NCBI GenBank assembly: GCA_002353205.1
Contig: DEJE01000048.1
Location: forward strand, 34,709-98,708
DNA length: 64,000 bases
Direction: 5' to 3'
From: Prevotella sp. UBA2756
GTDB taxonomy: Bacteria; Bacteroidota; Bacteroidia; Bacteroidales; Bacteroidaceae
Shown: one piece after another, positions 8,361 through 17,088 of the stretch
Position numbering within the stretch: the stretch's first letter is position 1
Layout of the letters: every line of letters begins with the position of its first letter
Notes under the pieces: model-generated
What the model was told of the DNA's origin: nothing
The model's input: the letters and a program-made list of their open reading frames with translations, nothing else
Databases searched by the model: none
Made by a program: the position numbers and the translations under genes

Positions 8361-9818
8361 ATGAAGAAGATTTCGTTTTGCTTTTTATGGATTGCGCTCG
8401 GCTGCATGTGGGCGAGCGAGATGGTGGCACAGGAGGCGCGCTATCAGGTGGGCGTGTGCGACTGGATGGTGCTGAAACGCCAGAAACTGGGCGAGTTCGA
8501 CCTGGCCCGGCAGTTAGGGTGCGACGGTGTGGAGCTCGACATGGGCGGTCTGGGACAGCGCGAGGCGTTCGACAACCAGTTGCGCGACGACGCACAGGCA
8601 GCCCGTTTCCACCATGTGGCCGACAGTCTGGGCGTGAAGGTGGGCGCAGTGGCCATGAGTGGCTTCTATGCACAGGACCTGACGAAGAAAGATACCTACC
8701 TGTCGCTGGCCGACGACTGCTTCGACACGATGGACAAGATGGGCGGCGTGCGCGTGGCCTTCCTGCCATTAGGCGGCTGCGGCAACGACTGGACCACGGA
8801 CAAGGCGAAGCGGAAGGAGATTGTCCGTCGTCTGCACGAGATGGGCGAACGGGCGAAGGCTCGCGGCAAGGTGATCGGTCTGGACACGCCGCTCGATGCG
8901 CGCGGCAACCTGAAGCTGCTGAAGGAAATCAAGAGTCAGGGCATCGCCATCTTCTATAAGTTCCAGACGGCGCTGGAGTGCGGCGTGGACATCTGCAAAG
9001 ACATGCAGCAGCTGGGCGCCAAGAAAATCTGCGCCATCCATGCCTCGAACACCGACGGCCGCTGGCTGCGCAACGACTCGCTCATCGACCTGCCCGCCAT
9101 CCGCCGCACGCTCGACAAGATGGGCTGGAGCGGCTGGCTGTTTGTGGAGCGGTCGCGCGACGTCAGCATGGTGCGCAACGTGAAGATGAACTACGGTGCC
9201 AACGTGTTCACGCTGCGCGAGGTGTTCAGCACGCCCGTGGAAGCCACGGTGAAACTGAACGACGAAGATCGGCCGGCCGACTACGTGCAGACCATCCTGA
9301 GCCGCGCTCAAAAAGCAACCGACGAGCTGAGCATGACCTACACGCGCGAAGGGCTCAACGTGCGCAACATCGTAGCCAACCGCTACTTCCAACTGAACGA
9401 CATCTATGCCGAGCGCGACTCGCTGAAGAAGACGGACAAGAAGCTGGCGGAGGCCGTGGCCGACTCGAAGCTCTACCGTTCGCACTTCGCCTTCGACGCC
9501 GACCTGCTGCTGCGGCTCCGTCCGGATCAGGTGGAACGCGTGAAGGACGTGATGACGTTCAATGTGGTGAAGGTGACCTACGACGCGCAGTGCGACATGA
9601 TACCCTCGCTGAAGGAGGAGGAGAAGGCGCAGATCATGGCGTGGCTGAAGGAGGCGCGCGAGCTGGCCATCGACGCCGAGAGCTCGAAGAAGAAGCACGA
9701 GGTGTTCGGAAAGTACAAGGGCCGCATCAACAACTACCTCGCCAAGCGCGGCTACGACCTGACGAAGGAGCGCGAGGAATGGTATAAGCGCGTGAAAGCA
9801 CGAGGCGGAAAGTTATAA
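8361..9818 (+). CDS. exported sugar isomerase/epimerase-like TIM barrel with C-terminal DUF3826-like domain
   Basis: 485 aa. A signal peptide is visible (MKKISFCFLWIALGCMWASE, cleavage near VAQ). Residues about 28-290 look like the xylose-isomerase-like TIM barrel of sugar phosphate isomerases/epimerases (LARQLGCDGVELDMGG, GVRVAFLPLGGCG, ICAIHASNTDGRW). Residues about 295-485 resemble DUF3826 (ADYVQTILSRAQKATDEL, NRYFQLNDIYAERDSLKK), a domain I know from Bacteroidota glycan loci but with no established role. The substrate is unknown; an exported isomerase implies a free sugar rather than a sugar phosphate. It is the first gene of an eight-gene plus-strand run, with 15 bases to the next gene. 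No TAnnTTTG promoter was found upstream. Confidence 0.75.
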   Translation: MKKISFCFLWIALGCMWASEMVAQEARYQVGVCDWMVLKRQKLGEFDLARQLGCDGVELDMGGLGQREAFDNQLRDDAQAARFHHVADSLGVKVGAVAMSGFYAQDLTKKDTYLSLADDCFDTMDKMGGVRVAFLPLGGCGNDWTTDKAKRKEIVRRLHEMGERAKARGKVIGLDTPLDARGNLKLLKEIKSQGIAIFYKFQTALECGVDICKDMQQLGAKKICAIHASNTDGRWLRNDSLIDLPAIRRTLDKMGWSGWLFVERSRDVSMVRNVKMNYGANVFTLREVFSTPVEATVKLNDEDRPADYVQTILSRAQKATDELSMTYTREGLNVRNIVANRYFQLNDIYAERDSLKKTDKKLAEAVADSKLYRSHFAFDADLLLRLRPDQVERVKDVMTFNVVKVTYDAQCDMIPSLKEEEKAQIMAWLKEARELAIDAESSKKKHEVFGKYKGRINNYLAKRGYDLTKEREEWYKRVKARGGKL

Positions 9819-9833
9819 AACGAAGAATGGATT

Positions 9834-11912
9834 ATGAATAGTTTTAGGCATTATATTTTAGGAACGGCGCTGATGGTGGCTGTTCCCATGATGGGACAAC
9901 AGAAAGGTATCAACGTCACGAAGAACAGCCAGCATGCCGTGATGAGTGCTACACCAGTTAACGCCACGCGCTGGACAGGCGGATTCTGGGGCGAGCGTTT
10001 CGACGTGCTGAGCAAGACGTCGCTGCAGAGCATGTGGGCTACGTGGCAGACCAAGGAGGGCAAGGGGTTCAATAATTTCCTCATCGCCTCGGGCGAGATG
10101 CAGGGCGAGCACCACGGTCCACCCTTCCACGACGGCGACATGTACAAATGGCTGGAGGCGGTGGCCGCCGTCTATGCCATCAACAAGGACCCTGAGCTGG
10201 AGAAGATCATGGACCGCTTCATCGGATGCGTAGTAAAGGCGCAGCGCGAAGACGGCTACATCCACACGCCCGTCATCATTGCCGAGCTGAACAAGAAGAA
10301 GAAAGAGCAACAGAACGGCGACGACGACACCGTGGTGGGAACGGCAACGGGAACGAAGAAGGACAAGGCTTTCGGTAACCGACTGAACTTCGAGACCTAC
10401 AATCTAGGCCATCTCATCACAGCAGGCATCGTCCATAAACGCGCCACGGGGAAGACAACGCTCTTCAACGCCGCCGTGAAAGCCGCCGACTTCCTCTACG
10501 ACTTCTGTCAGCGCGCTCCCGAGGAGCTGGCCGGCAACGCCATCTGCCCCTCGCACTATATGGCCGTGGCCGAAATGTACCGCGAGACGGGCAACAAGAA
10601 ATACTTGGAACTGCTGAAACAGTTCATCGACATCCGCGGCATGGTGGAGAACGGCACCGACGACAACCAGGACCGCATCCCCTTCCGACAGCAGTATCAG
10701 GCCATGGGACACGCCGTCCGCGCCAACTATCTCTATGCCGGCGTGGCCGACCTCTACCTGGAAAGCGGCGAGGAGCAGCTGATGAAGAACCTGACAAGCA
10801 TCTGGCAGGACATCGTCACGCGGAAGATGTACATCAACGGCGCCTGCGGAGCCCTCTACGACGGCACGTCGCCCGACGGTACGAACTACACGCCCGACAG
10901 CATACAGAAGGTGCACCAGAGCTACGGCCGGCCCTACCAGCTGCCGCACAGCACAGCCCACAACGAGACGTGCGCGAACATCGGCAACCTGTTCTTCAAC
11001 TGGCGCATGCTGGAAGCCACGGGCGAGGCTAAATACGCCGACATCGTGGAGAACTGTCTCTACAACAGCATCCTCAGCGGCATCTCGCTCGACGGCGAGA
11101 AATATTTCTACACCAACCCACTGCGCATGAGCGACGAGCTGCCCTACACACTGCGCTGGCCCAAGGAGCGCACGAAGTACATCAGCTGCTTCTGTTGTCC
11201 GCCGAACACGCTGCGCACCCTGTGCGAAGCGCAGACCTATGCCTACGCCGTTTCCGATGATGCCATCTACGTGAACCTCTTCGGCGAGAACACATTCACC
11301 ACCCAACCCGATGGGAAGAACGAACTGACGCTGGCCCAGCACACGCAGTACCCGTGGGACAACAAGGTGCTGCTGGAAGTGGTGAAGGCGAAGAAAGCCG
11401 TCAACACGGTCATCAAGCTGCGCATTCCCGGCTGGTGCCACGAGGTCAATGTCAGCGTGAACGGCCGCCCCGTGCCCTACGACCGAGAGAAAGGCTACGC
11501 TGCCGTGAACGGAAAGTGGAAGAAGGGCGACATCATCACCTACTCCATGGAAATGGGAACACGCATCGTGGAGGCCAATCCGCTGGTGGAGGAGAACCGC
11601 GGACAGGTGGCCGTGCAGCGCGGACCGATTGTCTACTGTGCCGAGAGCCCCGATCTGGGCGACATCGACATTGACGACATCGCCATTCCCGTTGACGCGA
11701 AGTTCACACCCGTGGAGGTTGTCATCGACGGCAGCCGCATGATGGCACTGGAAGGCGAGGTCGTCGTTCGCGACGAAGCAACGTGGAAAGGACAACTCTA
11801 CCGCGAAGTCTCGCGGAAGAACGAACGTAGAACCATCCGCCTCATCCCTTACTACGCGTGGGGGAACCGCGGTAAATCGGAGATGACCGTATGGATGCCC
11901 GCCGTTTATTGA
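9834..11912 (+). CDS. GH127 family enzyme, probable beta-L-arabinofuranosidase
   Basis: 692 aa with a signal peptide (MNSFRHYILGTALMVAVPMM, then GQQ). The GH127/DUF1680 hallmarks are present: HNETCANIGN (acid residue and first zinc cysteine) and SCFCCPPNTLRTLC (zinc-binding cysteine cluster including the proposed nucleophile). Family members release beta-L-arabinofuranose, for example from rhamnogalacturonan-II side chains or hydroxyproline arabinosides. It sits 15 bases after the isomerase gene, and its last 22 bases overlap the start of the next beta-helix gene, so it is co-transcribed. Substrate choice is inferred. Confidence 0.88.
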   Translation: MNSFRHYILGTALMVAVPMMGQQKGINVTKNSQHAVMSATPVNATRWTGGFWGERFDVLSKTSLQSMWATWQTKEGKGFNNFLIASGEMQGEHHGPPFHDGDMYKWLEAVAAVYAINKDPELEKIMDRFIGCVVKAQREDGYIHTPVIIAELNKKKKEQQNGDDDTVVGTATGTKKDKAFGNRLNFETYNLGHLITAGIVHKRATGKTTLFNAAVKAADFLYDFCQRAPEELAGNAICPSHYMAVAEMYRETGNKKYLELLKQFIDIRGMVENGTDDNQDRIPFRQQYQAMGHAVRANYLYAGVADLYLESGEEQLMKNLTSIWQDIVTRKMYINGACGALYDGTSPDGTNYTPDSIQKVHQSYGRPYQLPHSTAHNETCANIGNLFFNWRMLEATGEAKYADIVENCLYNSILSGISLDGEKYFYTNPLRMSDELPYTLRWPKERTKYISCFCCPPNTLRTLCEAQTYAYAVSDDAIYVNLFGENTFTTQPDGKNELTLAQHTQYPWDNKVLLEVVKAKKAVNTVIKLRIPGWCHEVNVSVNGRPVPYDREKGYAAVNGKWKKGDIITYSMEMGTRIVEANPLVEENRGQVAVQRGPIVYCAESPDLGDIDIDDIAIPVDAKFTPVEVVIDGSRMMALEGEVVVRDEATWKGQLYREVSRKNERRTIRLIPYYAWGNRGKSEMTVWMPAVY

Positions 11913-13660
11913 CCATCGTCAGCTCGTGGCTGTTCGCCTTGTGCGGCGTGCAGGCCTCGGGCGAGTTCTATATGGAAGTGGAACCCGGTGAATTCACCAT
12001 CGAACAGGCCCTGCAGCAGGCCCGGCTGCTCGTCATGCAGCACTACGGCGACTGGGGCGTGCTGCAGCTGAAGCCGGGCGTCTACCGTCTGTCGCAACCC
12101 ATCGTCGTCCGTCCTGAGGACAAATACATCACGCTGAAAGCCAATGGCGACGTAACCATCAGCGGCAGCGTGCTCATCAAGGGCTGGCGCCGGCAGGGAA
12201 AGCTCTGGGTGGCCGACGTTCCTGAGTTCAACGGTCGGCCGTTGGAGTTCCGACAGCTGTGGGTGAACGGCCGGAAAGCCGTCAGGGCGCGCGACGTGAG
12301 CGACTTCGAGCAGATGCAGAAGATACGTTCGATGGACAAAGCGAAGGAGACGCTCTACGTGCCGGCCGCCGCCGTGAAGGCCATTGCGAACGAGAAACAC
12401 GCCGAGATGGTGCTCCACGAGATGTGGTGCGTGGCCAACCTGCGCATCAAGAGCATCCGGATGATGGGCGACAGCGCCGCCGTCACCTTCCACAACCCCG
12501 AGAGCCACGTGCACTTCATGCACCCGTGGCCGTCGCCCATGGTGACACCGGGGGGCAAGCACAACTCGGCTTTCTACCTGACCAACGCGCGCAGCCTGCT
12601 CGATGAGCCCGGCGAGTGGTTTCTCGACACCGATGCGCACCGCCTTTACTACTATCCCAGGCCCGGCGAGGACATGCGCACGGCCGAGGTTGAGGCACCT
12701 GCACTGGAAACGCTGCTCCGTGTGGAGGGCACACCGGACCGTCCTGTGAGCCATGTGACCTTCGAAGGCATACGCTTCGCGCACACCACATGGATGCGTC
12801 CGTCGCTGAAAGGACACGCTCCGCTGCAGGCAGGCATGTTCATGACCGAAGCTTACAAGATAGCTCCGAAGAAACTGATCCGTCGGAACGGTGACCACAA
12901 GCTCGACAACCAAGGATGGGTGGGACGACCCGAGGCTGCTGTCAGCGTGAACGGAGCCAATTATGTGCATTTCAAGAACTGCCGTTTCGAACATCTGGGC
13001 TCTACGGCGCTCGACTATCATCTCTTCGTCAAGGACTGCAGCGTCGAAGGATGCCACTTTGAGGACATCGGCGGCACAGCCATCCTCGCTGGCAGCTTCG
13101 GATCGGAAGCCCACGAGGCGCACCTGCCCTACGATCCTGCCGACCGCCGCGAGACATGCACCGATCTGACCATCGCCAACAACCGCATCCACGACGCCAC
13201 CAACGAAGACTGGGGCTGCGTGGGCATCGGCGCAGGCTACGTGCGCGGCATACGCATCGAGAACAACGAGATCAGCGACGTGTCGTATACAGGCATCAGT
13301 ATGGGCTGGGGATGGAACCAACAGCCGTGCGCCATGGCCGACAACCACGTGCGCCGCAACTTCATCCACCACTATGCACGCCACATGTACGACACTGCCG
13401 GCATCTACACGTTGGGCTGCCAACCCCACACATTCATCGAAGAGAACGTCGTGGACAGCATCTATACGCCCAGCTACGTGCACGATCCCGAGCATTGGTT
13501 CTATCTCTACACCGACGAAGGATCGAGCGGCATCACCGTCCGCAACAACTGGACGCCTTCGGAAAAGTTTCTGAAGAACGCCAACGGACTTGGAAACACG
13601 TGGGAAAACAACGGACCGCAGGTGAGCGACAGCATACGCGCCGCTGCCGGACCGAAATAA
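11891..13660 (+). CDS. secreted parallel beta-helix glycosidase, GH141-like
   Basis: 589 aa starting inside the 3' end of the GH127 gene. N-terminal signal peptide (RRLLTIVSSWLFALCGVQAS). The beta-helix is visible as repeated strands (VHFKNCRFEHLG, CSVEGCHFEDIGG, LTIANNRIHDA, IRIENNEISDV). The segments GIYTLGCQPHTFIEENVV and YTDEGSSGITVRNN resemble what I remember of GH141 (fucosidase/xylanase) and related beta-helix hydrolases. Pairing of GH127 with a GH141-like gene is reminiscent of rhamnogalacturonan-II side-chain processing. Family-level certainty is moderate; a beta-helix lyase cannot be ruled out. Confidence 0.7.
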   Translation: MDARRLLTIVSSWLFALCGVQASGEFYMEVEPGEFTIEQALQQARLLVMQHYGDWGVLQLKPGVYRLSQPIVVRPEDKYITLKANGDVTISGSVLIKGWRRQGKLWVADVPEFNGRPLEFRQLWVNGRKAVRARDVSDFEQMQKIRSMDKAKETLYVPAAAVKAIANEKHAEMVLHEMWCVANLRIKSIRMMGDSAAVTFHNPESHVHFMHPWPSPMVTPGGKHNSAFYLTNARSLLDEPGEWFLDTDAHRLYYYPRPGEDMRTAEVEAPALETLLRVEGTPDRPVSHVTFEGIRFAHTTWMRPSLKGHAPLQAGMFMTEAYKIAPKKLIRRNGDHKLDNQGWVGRPEAAVSVNGANYVHFKNCRFEHLGSTALDYHLFVKDCSVEGCHFEDIGGTAILAGSFGSEAHEAHLPYDPADRRETCTDLTIANNRIHDATNEDWGCVGIGAGYVRGIRIENNEISDVSYTGISMGWGWNQQPCAMADNHVRRNFIHHYARHMYDTAGIYTLGCQPHTFIEENVVDSIYTPSYVHDPEHWFYLYTDEGSSGITVRNNWTPSEKFLKNANGLGNTWENNGPQVSDSIRAAAGPK

Positions 13661-13677
13661 AGAAAAACAATTGCTAT

Positions 13678-15042
13678 ATGGAAAAGAAGAAAAGCAGCTT
13701 GAAGAGCACCATCGCCGTGTCGCTGACCAACTATCTCGACGCAGGTGCCATCGTGGCCGGAGCCAGCGGACTGACGCTATGGAAAGACTACCTGGGTCTG
13801 ACGGAAGGCCATCTGGGATGGCTCAATGCCATCAGTGCCAACTGTCTCGGGGCCGCCATCGGTGCCATCATCGGTGGCTTCTTAGCCGACAAGTACGGCC
13901 GTAAGGCCATCTACACGTACAACATGCTTGTCTACATGCTGGGCGTACTGCTCATCCTGTTGTCAACCAGCTTCCCCACGCTGCTGGCCGGGTTCCTCGT
14001 GACGGGCATCTCGGTAGGCGTGGGCGTACCGGCATCGTGGACATACATCTCGGAGAGCTCCGAAGTGAACAACCGCGGCCGCAACATCGGCATCTCGCAG
14101 ATGGCGTGGGGCATCGGCCCGACCATCATCCTCATCCTCGGAACGTTGCTCGCACCACCGACGGGAGGCAGCGGGACTGAGGGTGTGCTGTTCGGACTGG
14201 TGGAGTCGGTGGCTGCGCTGTTCGGCACCACGAGCGGTTCGGCGCTCAACGTATTCAGCTCGCGCATCGTCTTCGCGTCGCTCTTCGTCGTGGCCTTCAT
14301 CGCATGGCTGCTGCAACGCCGTCTGGACGAATCGGAGGAATGGAAGTCGATGAAGTCGAAGAACGCACAGAACGGACAGCAACAGGACACGGGAACATTT
14401 GCTTCGTTCGGCTCGCTCTTTACGAACAAGACGAACGTCAAGACCATTCTCTTCCTTGCCGGCATGTATCTGACGTGGAACCTCGTCTCGTCGGTCATGG
14501 GTTTCTTCCAACAGCACATCTATGAGACGGCAGGCGGACTGTCGAACGAATATGCCAACATGCTTTCGGTGGGTCAGTGGCTCATCATCATCGCCACAAC
14601 ATTCGTCTTCTCGATGATTGTGGACAAGGTGAACCAGCGCTGGCTCTTCTTCACGGGCGTCATGTTCGCCGTCTTGGCGTGGGTGCTCGTGCTCACCGTG
14701 GGCATCACCAGCATCGGCGGACTGCTCATCTTCACACTGTTGTGGGGACTGCAGGGCGGCATCTCCGTGCAGTCGTTCTATGCGCTGTGGGCTTCCGAGC
14801 TGTTCCCAGCCCGCTATCGCGCCGCTGCACAGGGTGTCATGTTCTTCCTGGTGCGCGGACTGTCGGCTGCGTGGGGCCTGGGCTTCGTCTATATCTACGG
14901 CGAACAGGGCGAAGGGTTCACGCGTGCCGCTTGGGTGATGCTGCTGTTGCTTGTCGTTTCGCTCGTCATCGGCACCACCGGAGCTCCCGACACGCGCGGA
15001 AAGACACTCGAAGAGATTACAAAAGAAAGATATGGAGAATAG
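13678..15042 (+). CDS. MFS sugar transporter, inner membrane
   Basis: 454 aa from the ATG at 13678. A longer open frame upstream is antisense-free but only reads through the previous gene in another frame. About twelve hydrophobic segments are visible; the MFS signature between helices 2 and 3 is GGFLADKYGRKAIY. The family is sugar:proton symporter-like (LLAGFLVTGISVGVGVPASW, then SESSEVNNRGRNIG). It lies 17 bases after the beta-helix gene, and its last 11 bases overlap the start of the cytoplasmic GH78 gene. The likely job is import of a rhamnosylated oligosaccharide for intracellular cleavage; this is inference from the coupling. Confidence 0.88.
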   Translation: MEKKKSSLKSTIAVSLTNYLDAGAIVAGASGLTLWKDYLGLTEGHLGWLNAISANCLGAAIGAIIGGFLADKYGRKAIYTYNMLVYMLGVLLILLSTSFPTLLAGFLVTGISVGVGVPASWTYISESSEVNNRGRNIGISQMAWGIGPTIILILGTLLAPPTGGSGTEGVLFGLVESVAALFGTTSGSALNVFSSRIVFASLFVVAFIAWLLQRRLDESEEWKSMKSKNAQNGQQQDTGTFASFGSLFTNKTNVKTILFLAGMYLTWNLVSSVMGFFQQHIYETAGGLSNEYANMLSVGQWLIIIATTFVFSMIVDKVNQRWLFFTGVMFAVLAWVLVLTVGITSIGGLLIFTLLWGLQGGISVQSFYALWASELFPARYRAAAQGVMFFLVRGLSAAWGLGFVYIYGEQGEGFTRAAWVMLLLLVVSLVIGTTGAPDTRGKTLEEITKERYGE

Positions 15043-17080
15043 ACAGGCCACTTGGATATGGTATCCGGGCGACTTTGAAGTGTGGTTAGGCAACATCTTC
15101 AACAACCGCCGGACGGAGCGGGGAGCCATGTTTCCGCCGTTCTGGAAGCAGGACTCCCACTGGCCCACGGTGGAGTTCACGAAGACGGTGGAGCTGGAAG
15201 CCGACGAAACCATCCACGTCAGCGCCGAAGGGAAATGGAACATTGCCGTGGACGGGATGCTGAGGCCGTCGCAATCCACACTGACCATTCCCAAAGGTAA
15301 GCACACGCTGAGCTTCAAAGTGTGGAACCAAGCCACGCCCCCGGCGCTGTTTATCGAAGGGAAGACCATCGTGAGCGATGCTTCGTGGACGACGACGTAT
15401 GAAGACAAGATATGGATCGACGAGAACGGCGTGGCCCACGGCGCCGGTATTTACGTGCCTGTGGGGTCGTGGAACTTCAACCGCTGCGACACTCCGCCTT
15501 CTCGCTACCACTTGGACTACAAAGAACAACAGCCTGTCGGCAAGGAACAAGTAGCCGACGGAGTGCTTTACGACTTCGGCCGTGAGACCTTCGGATGCCT
15601 GAAGCTCATCGGACTCCGCGGCGGAACGGCCTGCATCTATTACGGTGAGAGCCGCGAGGAAGCTCTCGACAAGGAACATTGCGAGACGCTCGACGTGCTG
15701 GAAAGCAACGACGAGAGTCAGGATGCAAGCGTCTTCCGCCTGGACAGCAAGGCTTTCCGGTTTGTCTATATAGAAACAACCAATGGCGCACGCTACGACC
15801 AAGTGGCCATGGACTACGAATACGCGCCCTTCGACAAGGCGAAAAGCGGATCGTTCCGCTGCAGCGACGTCGAATTGAACATCATCTGGCAGGTCAGTGC
15901 CTACACACTTGAGCTCACCACACGCGAGTTCTTCATGGACGGCATCAAGCGCGACCGATGGACATGGAGCGGCGATGCCATTCAGTCGTACCTGATGAAC
16001 TACTATCTTCACTTCGACTCGGAATGCGTGAAGCGCACCATCAGGCAACTGCGAGGCAAAGATCCCGTCACGGCTCACGTGAACACCATCATGGACTACA
16101 CCTTCTATTGGTTCAAGTCGGTGCATGACTACTACCTGTATACGGGCGACATCGACTTCATTCGGGAAATTTATCCGCGCATGGTGACCCTCATGGACTA
16201 CTGCATCGAGCGCACGAATGCTGAAGGACTGATGGAAGGACAGCCCGACGACTGGATTTTCGTCGACTGGGTAGACTTCCCCATGCACAAGCGAGGCACG
16301 CTTTGCTTCGAGCAAATCCTGTTCGCGGAGGCGCTGCGAGTGATGACTGAGTGCGACCGCCTTTGCAATAAAGACAGCGACGGCTACTATCAGATGGAAG
16401 CGGAGCGCACGCTTAAACGGGTCAAGGAGCTGTTCTGGAGCCCTGACCACCATGCTTTCCTGCACGCCATGGAAGACGGTGTCATGAACAACCAGATTAC
16501 CAAGTTTCCCAATATGTTTGCCATCATCTACGGAGATGTGTCTGACGAAGAGTCGAAACAGGTGCTTGAGCACGTCATGCTCAATCCCGATATTCCCCGC
16601 ATCACGACTCCCTACATGCGATTCTACGAGCTCGAAGCCCTTTGTATGATGGGACAACAGCAACATGTATTGCCCGAAATGAAGGCATACTGGGGCGGCA
16701 TGCTGCGCGAAGGGGCCACCACTTTCTGGGAAAAATACAACCCGGAAGAAAAAGGCAAGCAGCATCTGGCCATGTACGGCCGTCCTTACGGCAAGAGCCT
16801 GTGCCACGCCTGGGGCGCATCGCCACTCTATATAATAGGTAAATACTTCCTCGGCGTGCGGCCGACAAAGCCAGGATACGAGGAATATGAGGTGCGACCC
16901 GCTCTTGGCGGACTGCAATGGATGGAGGGCGAGGTGCCCACACCGTTCGGTAAAATCAGCATCCGCATGGACCATGACAGCATCACCGTGTACAGCGACG
17001 GCGGAAAAGGGCGGCTCATCGTCAACGACCACACCGTGTCAATACCTCCTAAGCAAACAATAACATTCTCTTTAACATAA
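15032..17080 (+). CDS. GH78 family alpha-L-rhamnosidase, apparently cytoplasmic
   Basis: 682 aa from the ATG at 15032, which overlaps the MFS stop. No signal peptide is present (MENRQATWIWYPGDFEVW), in contrast to its secreted neighbours. GH78 features: N-terminal beta-sandwich part, then an (alpha/alpha)6 barrel with MDGIKRDRWTWSGDAIQSY, the region carrying the family's catalytic and substrate residues, and QPDDWIFVDWVDF. The C-terminal part (WMEGEVPTPFGKISIRM) matches the usual GH78 end domain. It probably removes terminal rhamnose from oligosaccharides imported by the adjoining transporter. Confidence 0.85.
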   Translation: MENRQATWIWYPGDFEVWLGNIFNNRRTERGAMFPPFWKQDSHWPTVEFTKTVELEADETIHVSAEGKWNIAVDGMLRPSQSTLTIPKGKHTLSFKVWNQATPPALFIEGKTIVSDASWTTTYEDKIWIDENGVAHGAGIYVPVGSWNFNRCDTPPSRYHLDYKEQQPVGKEQVADGVLYDFGRETFGCLKLIGLRGGTACIYYGESREEALDKEHCETLDVLESNDESQDASVFRLDSKAFRFVYIETTNGARYDQVAMDYEYAPFDKAKSGSFRCSDVELNIIWQVSAYTLELTTREFFMDGIKRDRWTWSGDAIQSYLMNYYLHFDSECVKRTIRQLRGKDPVTAHVNTIMDYTFYWFKSVHDYYLYTGDIDFIREIYPRMVTLMDYCIERTNAEGLMEGQPDDWIFVDWVDFPMHKRGTLCFEQILFAEALRVMTECDRLCNKDSDGYYQMEAERTLKRVKELFWSPDHHAFLHAMEDGVMNNQITKFPNMFAIIYGDVSDEESKQVLEHVMLNPDIPRITTPYMRFYELEALCMMGQQQHVLPEMKAYWGGMLREGATTFWEKYNPEEKGKQHLAMYGRPYGKSLCHAWGASPLYIIGKYFLGVRPTKPGYEEYEVRPALGGLQWMEGEVPTPFGKISIRMDHDSITVYSDGGKGRLIVNDHTVSIPPKQTITFSLT

Positions 17081-17088
17081 GCCAATCG

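Noticed and set aside
13156..13677. N-terminal extension of the MFS transporter
   Set aside because: It is the out-of-frame reading of the preceding beta-helix gene, rich in Arg and His; the real start at 13678 follows a normal 17-base gap.
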